From: Lutispora sp.
GTDB taxonomy: Bacteria; Bacillota; Clostridia; Lutisporales; Lutisporaceae
Reading direction: 5' to 3'
NCBI GenBank assembly: GCA_030834765.1
Contig: JAUQXG010000478.1
Coordinates: forward strand, 1 to 5,814
DNA length: 5,814 nucleotides
Part shown: one piece after another, positions 5,309-5,814 of the stretch
How the letters are laid out: every line of letters begins with the position of its first letter
Numbering within the stretch: position 1 is the first letter of the stretch
Notes under the pieces: model-generated
The model's input: the letters and a program-made list of their open reading frames with translations, nothing else
Databases searched by the model: none
What the model was told of the DNA's origin: nothing
Program-made: the position numbers and the translations under genes

Positions 5309-5814
5309 CTATATTAACACAAATTTTCCTGCAATATATCTTATTATATTTTCTTGCAAATCGGACTTTCTATGATAAAAATCTGTATTTAACCAAAATA
5401 TTCTATTATCATTACGGAACCAAGTTAATTGCCTTTTTGCATAATTTCTAGATCCCTTTTTTATTGATTCAATTGCATTTTCTAATGTAACTTCACCTTC
5501 TAAGTATTTGGAAATTTCTTTATATCCAAGTGCTTGCATGGATACTAAGTTTCTGTTATAACCTGCGGCAATAAGATTTTCTACTTCGTTAATAAGACCG
5601 TTGTTTATCATAATATCTACTCTTTTTTCAATTCTTTCATATAAGTTTTTTCTATTCATTGAGAGACCTATATAACAAAATTCATACTTAGAAGGCACTT
5701 TTTTTGATTCCTCTTGAAAATAAGATATAGGTTTACCTGTACATTTATATACCTCAAGAGCCCTAATTACTCTTCTCAGGTCGTTTGGATTAAGCTTTAA
5801 ATATGAAACCGGAT
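5309..5814 (-). CDS. miaA: MiaA, tRNA dimethylallyltransferase (C-terminal part, runs off window)
   Basis: The frame is open from its TAG stop at 5309 to the window end, giving the last 167 residues of a protein usually about 310 long; the start and the P-loop half lie beyond 5814. MiaA adds a dimethylallyl group to N6 of A37 in tRNAs reading UNN codons. Family signatures are NDLRRVIRALEVY (10-22 of the fragment), TGKPIS near 25-30, the helical stretch LYERIEKRVDIM, MQALGYKE, and RNYAKRQLTWFR, all in the expected order. A GTG at 5698 is only an internal valine codon and not a start, because the conserved NDxRRVIRALE motif lies upstream of it in the same frame. It is followed by hfq, the usual neighbour in bacteria. 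No defects are visible in the part present. Confidence 0.97.
   Translation of the reverse strand, partial: PVSYLKLNPNDLRRVIRALEVYKCTGKPISYFQEESKKVPSKYEFCYIGLSMNRKNLYERIEKRVDIMINNGLINEVENLIAAGYNRNLVSMQALGYKEISKYLEGEVTLENAIESIKKGSRNYAKRQLTWFRNDNRIFWLNTDFYHRKSDLQENIIRYIAGKFVLI

Noticed and set aside
5265..5310. Internal hfq promoter (TATAAT at 5281-5286)
   Set aside because: No -35 hexamer better than three of six matches lies 16-18 bases upstream; in such AT-rich DNA a lone TATAAT is not convincing.

Overview
This 5.8-kb window is a low-GC (by eye about 30 % G+C) chromosomal segment of an anaerobic-type Firmicute, most likely class Clostridia. The evidence is the strong AT bias, GGAGG-type ribosome binding sites, a Bacillus/Clostridium-type LexA box, and the gene neighbourhood miaA - hfq - PLP lyase (YnbB type) - glutamine synthetase next to lexA. 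Nearly all of it is core housekeeping DNA; I see no insertion sequence, phage gene, CRISPR array, tRNA or rRNA.

Layout from right to left on the minus strand: the 3' part of miaA (tRNA A37 dimethylallyltransferase, running off the window at 5814), then hfq (RNA chaperone), a 30-bp perfect palindrome, ynbB (PLP-dependent 'aluminum resistance'/methionine gamma-lyase-like protein), a long hairpin terminator that spans the ynbB stop codon, then a separate strong promoter with a 14-bp palindrome over its -10/start region, driving a long divergent glutamine synthetase. A bidirectional terminator (1435-1466) separates this gene from the convergent lexA.

Left part: lexA (plus strand, 811-1431) and a yneA-like LysM cell-division inhibitor (minus strand, 336-638) are divergently transcribed from a 172-bp region with three LexA boxes. 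One overlaps the lexA -35. The other two lie inside and just downstream of the yneA promoter, so LexA should repress both itself and the division inhibitor until DNA damage triggers its self-cleavage. Downstream of yneA, with no visible terminator between, is an 81-residue protein with ten cysteines in its first 35 residues and an acidic tail. I cannot assign it a function; it may share SOS control.

The most interesting items are the unusual architecture of the glutamine synthetase (about 20-residue insertion between two active-site glutamates, two altered substrate-site positions, long C-terminal extension), the palindrome at its promoter in place of a recognisable GlnR box, the Cys-rich protein behind the SOS gene, and the 34-bp palindrome joining the -10 region and Shine-Dalgarno of yneA. 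I did not see strong evidence for an entirely new multi-gene system.
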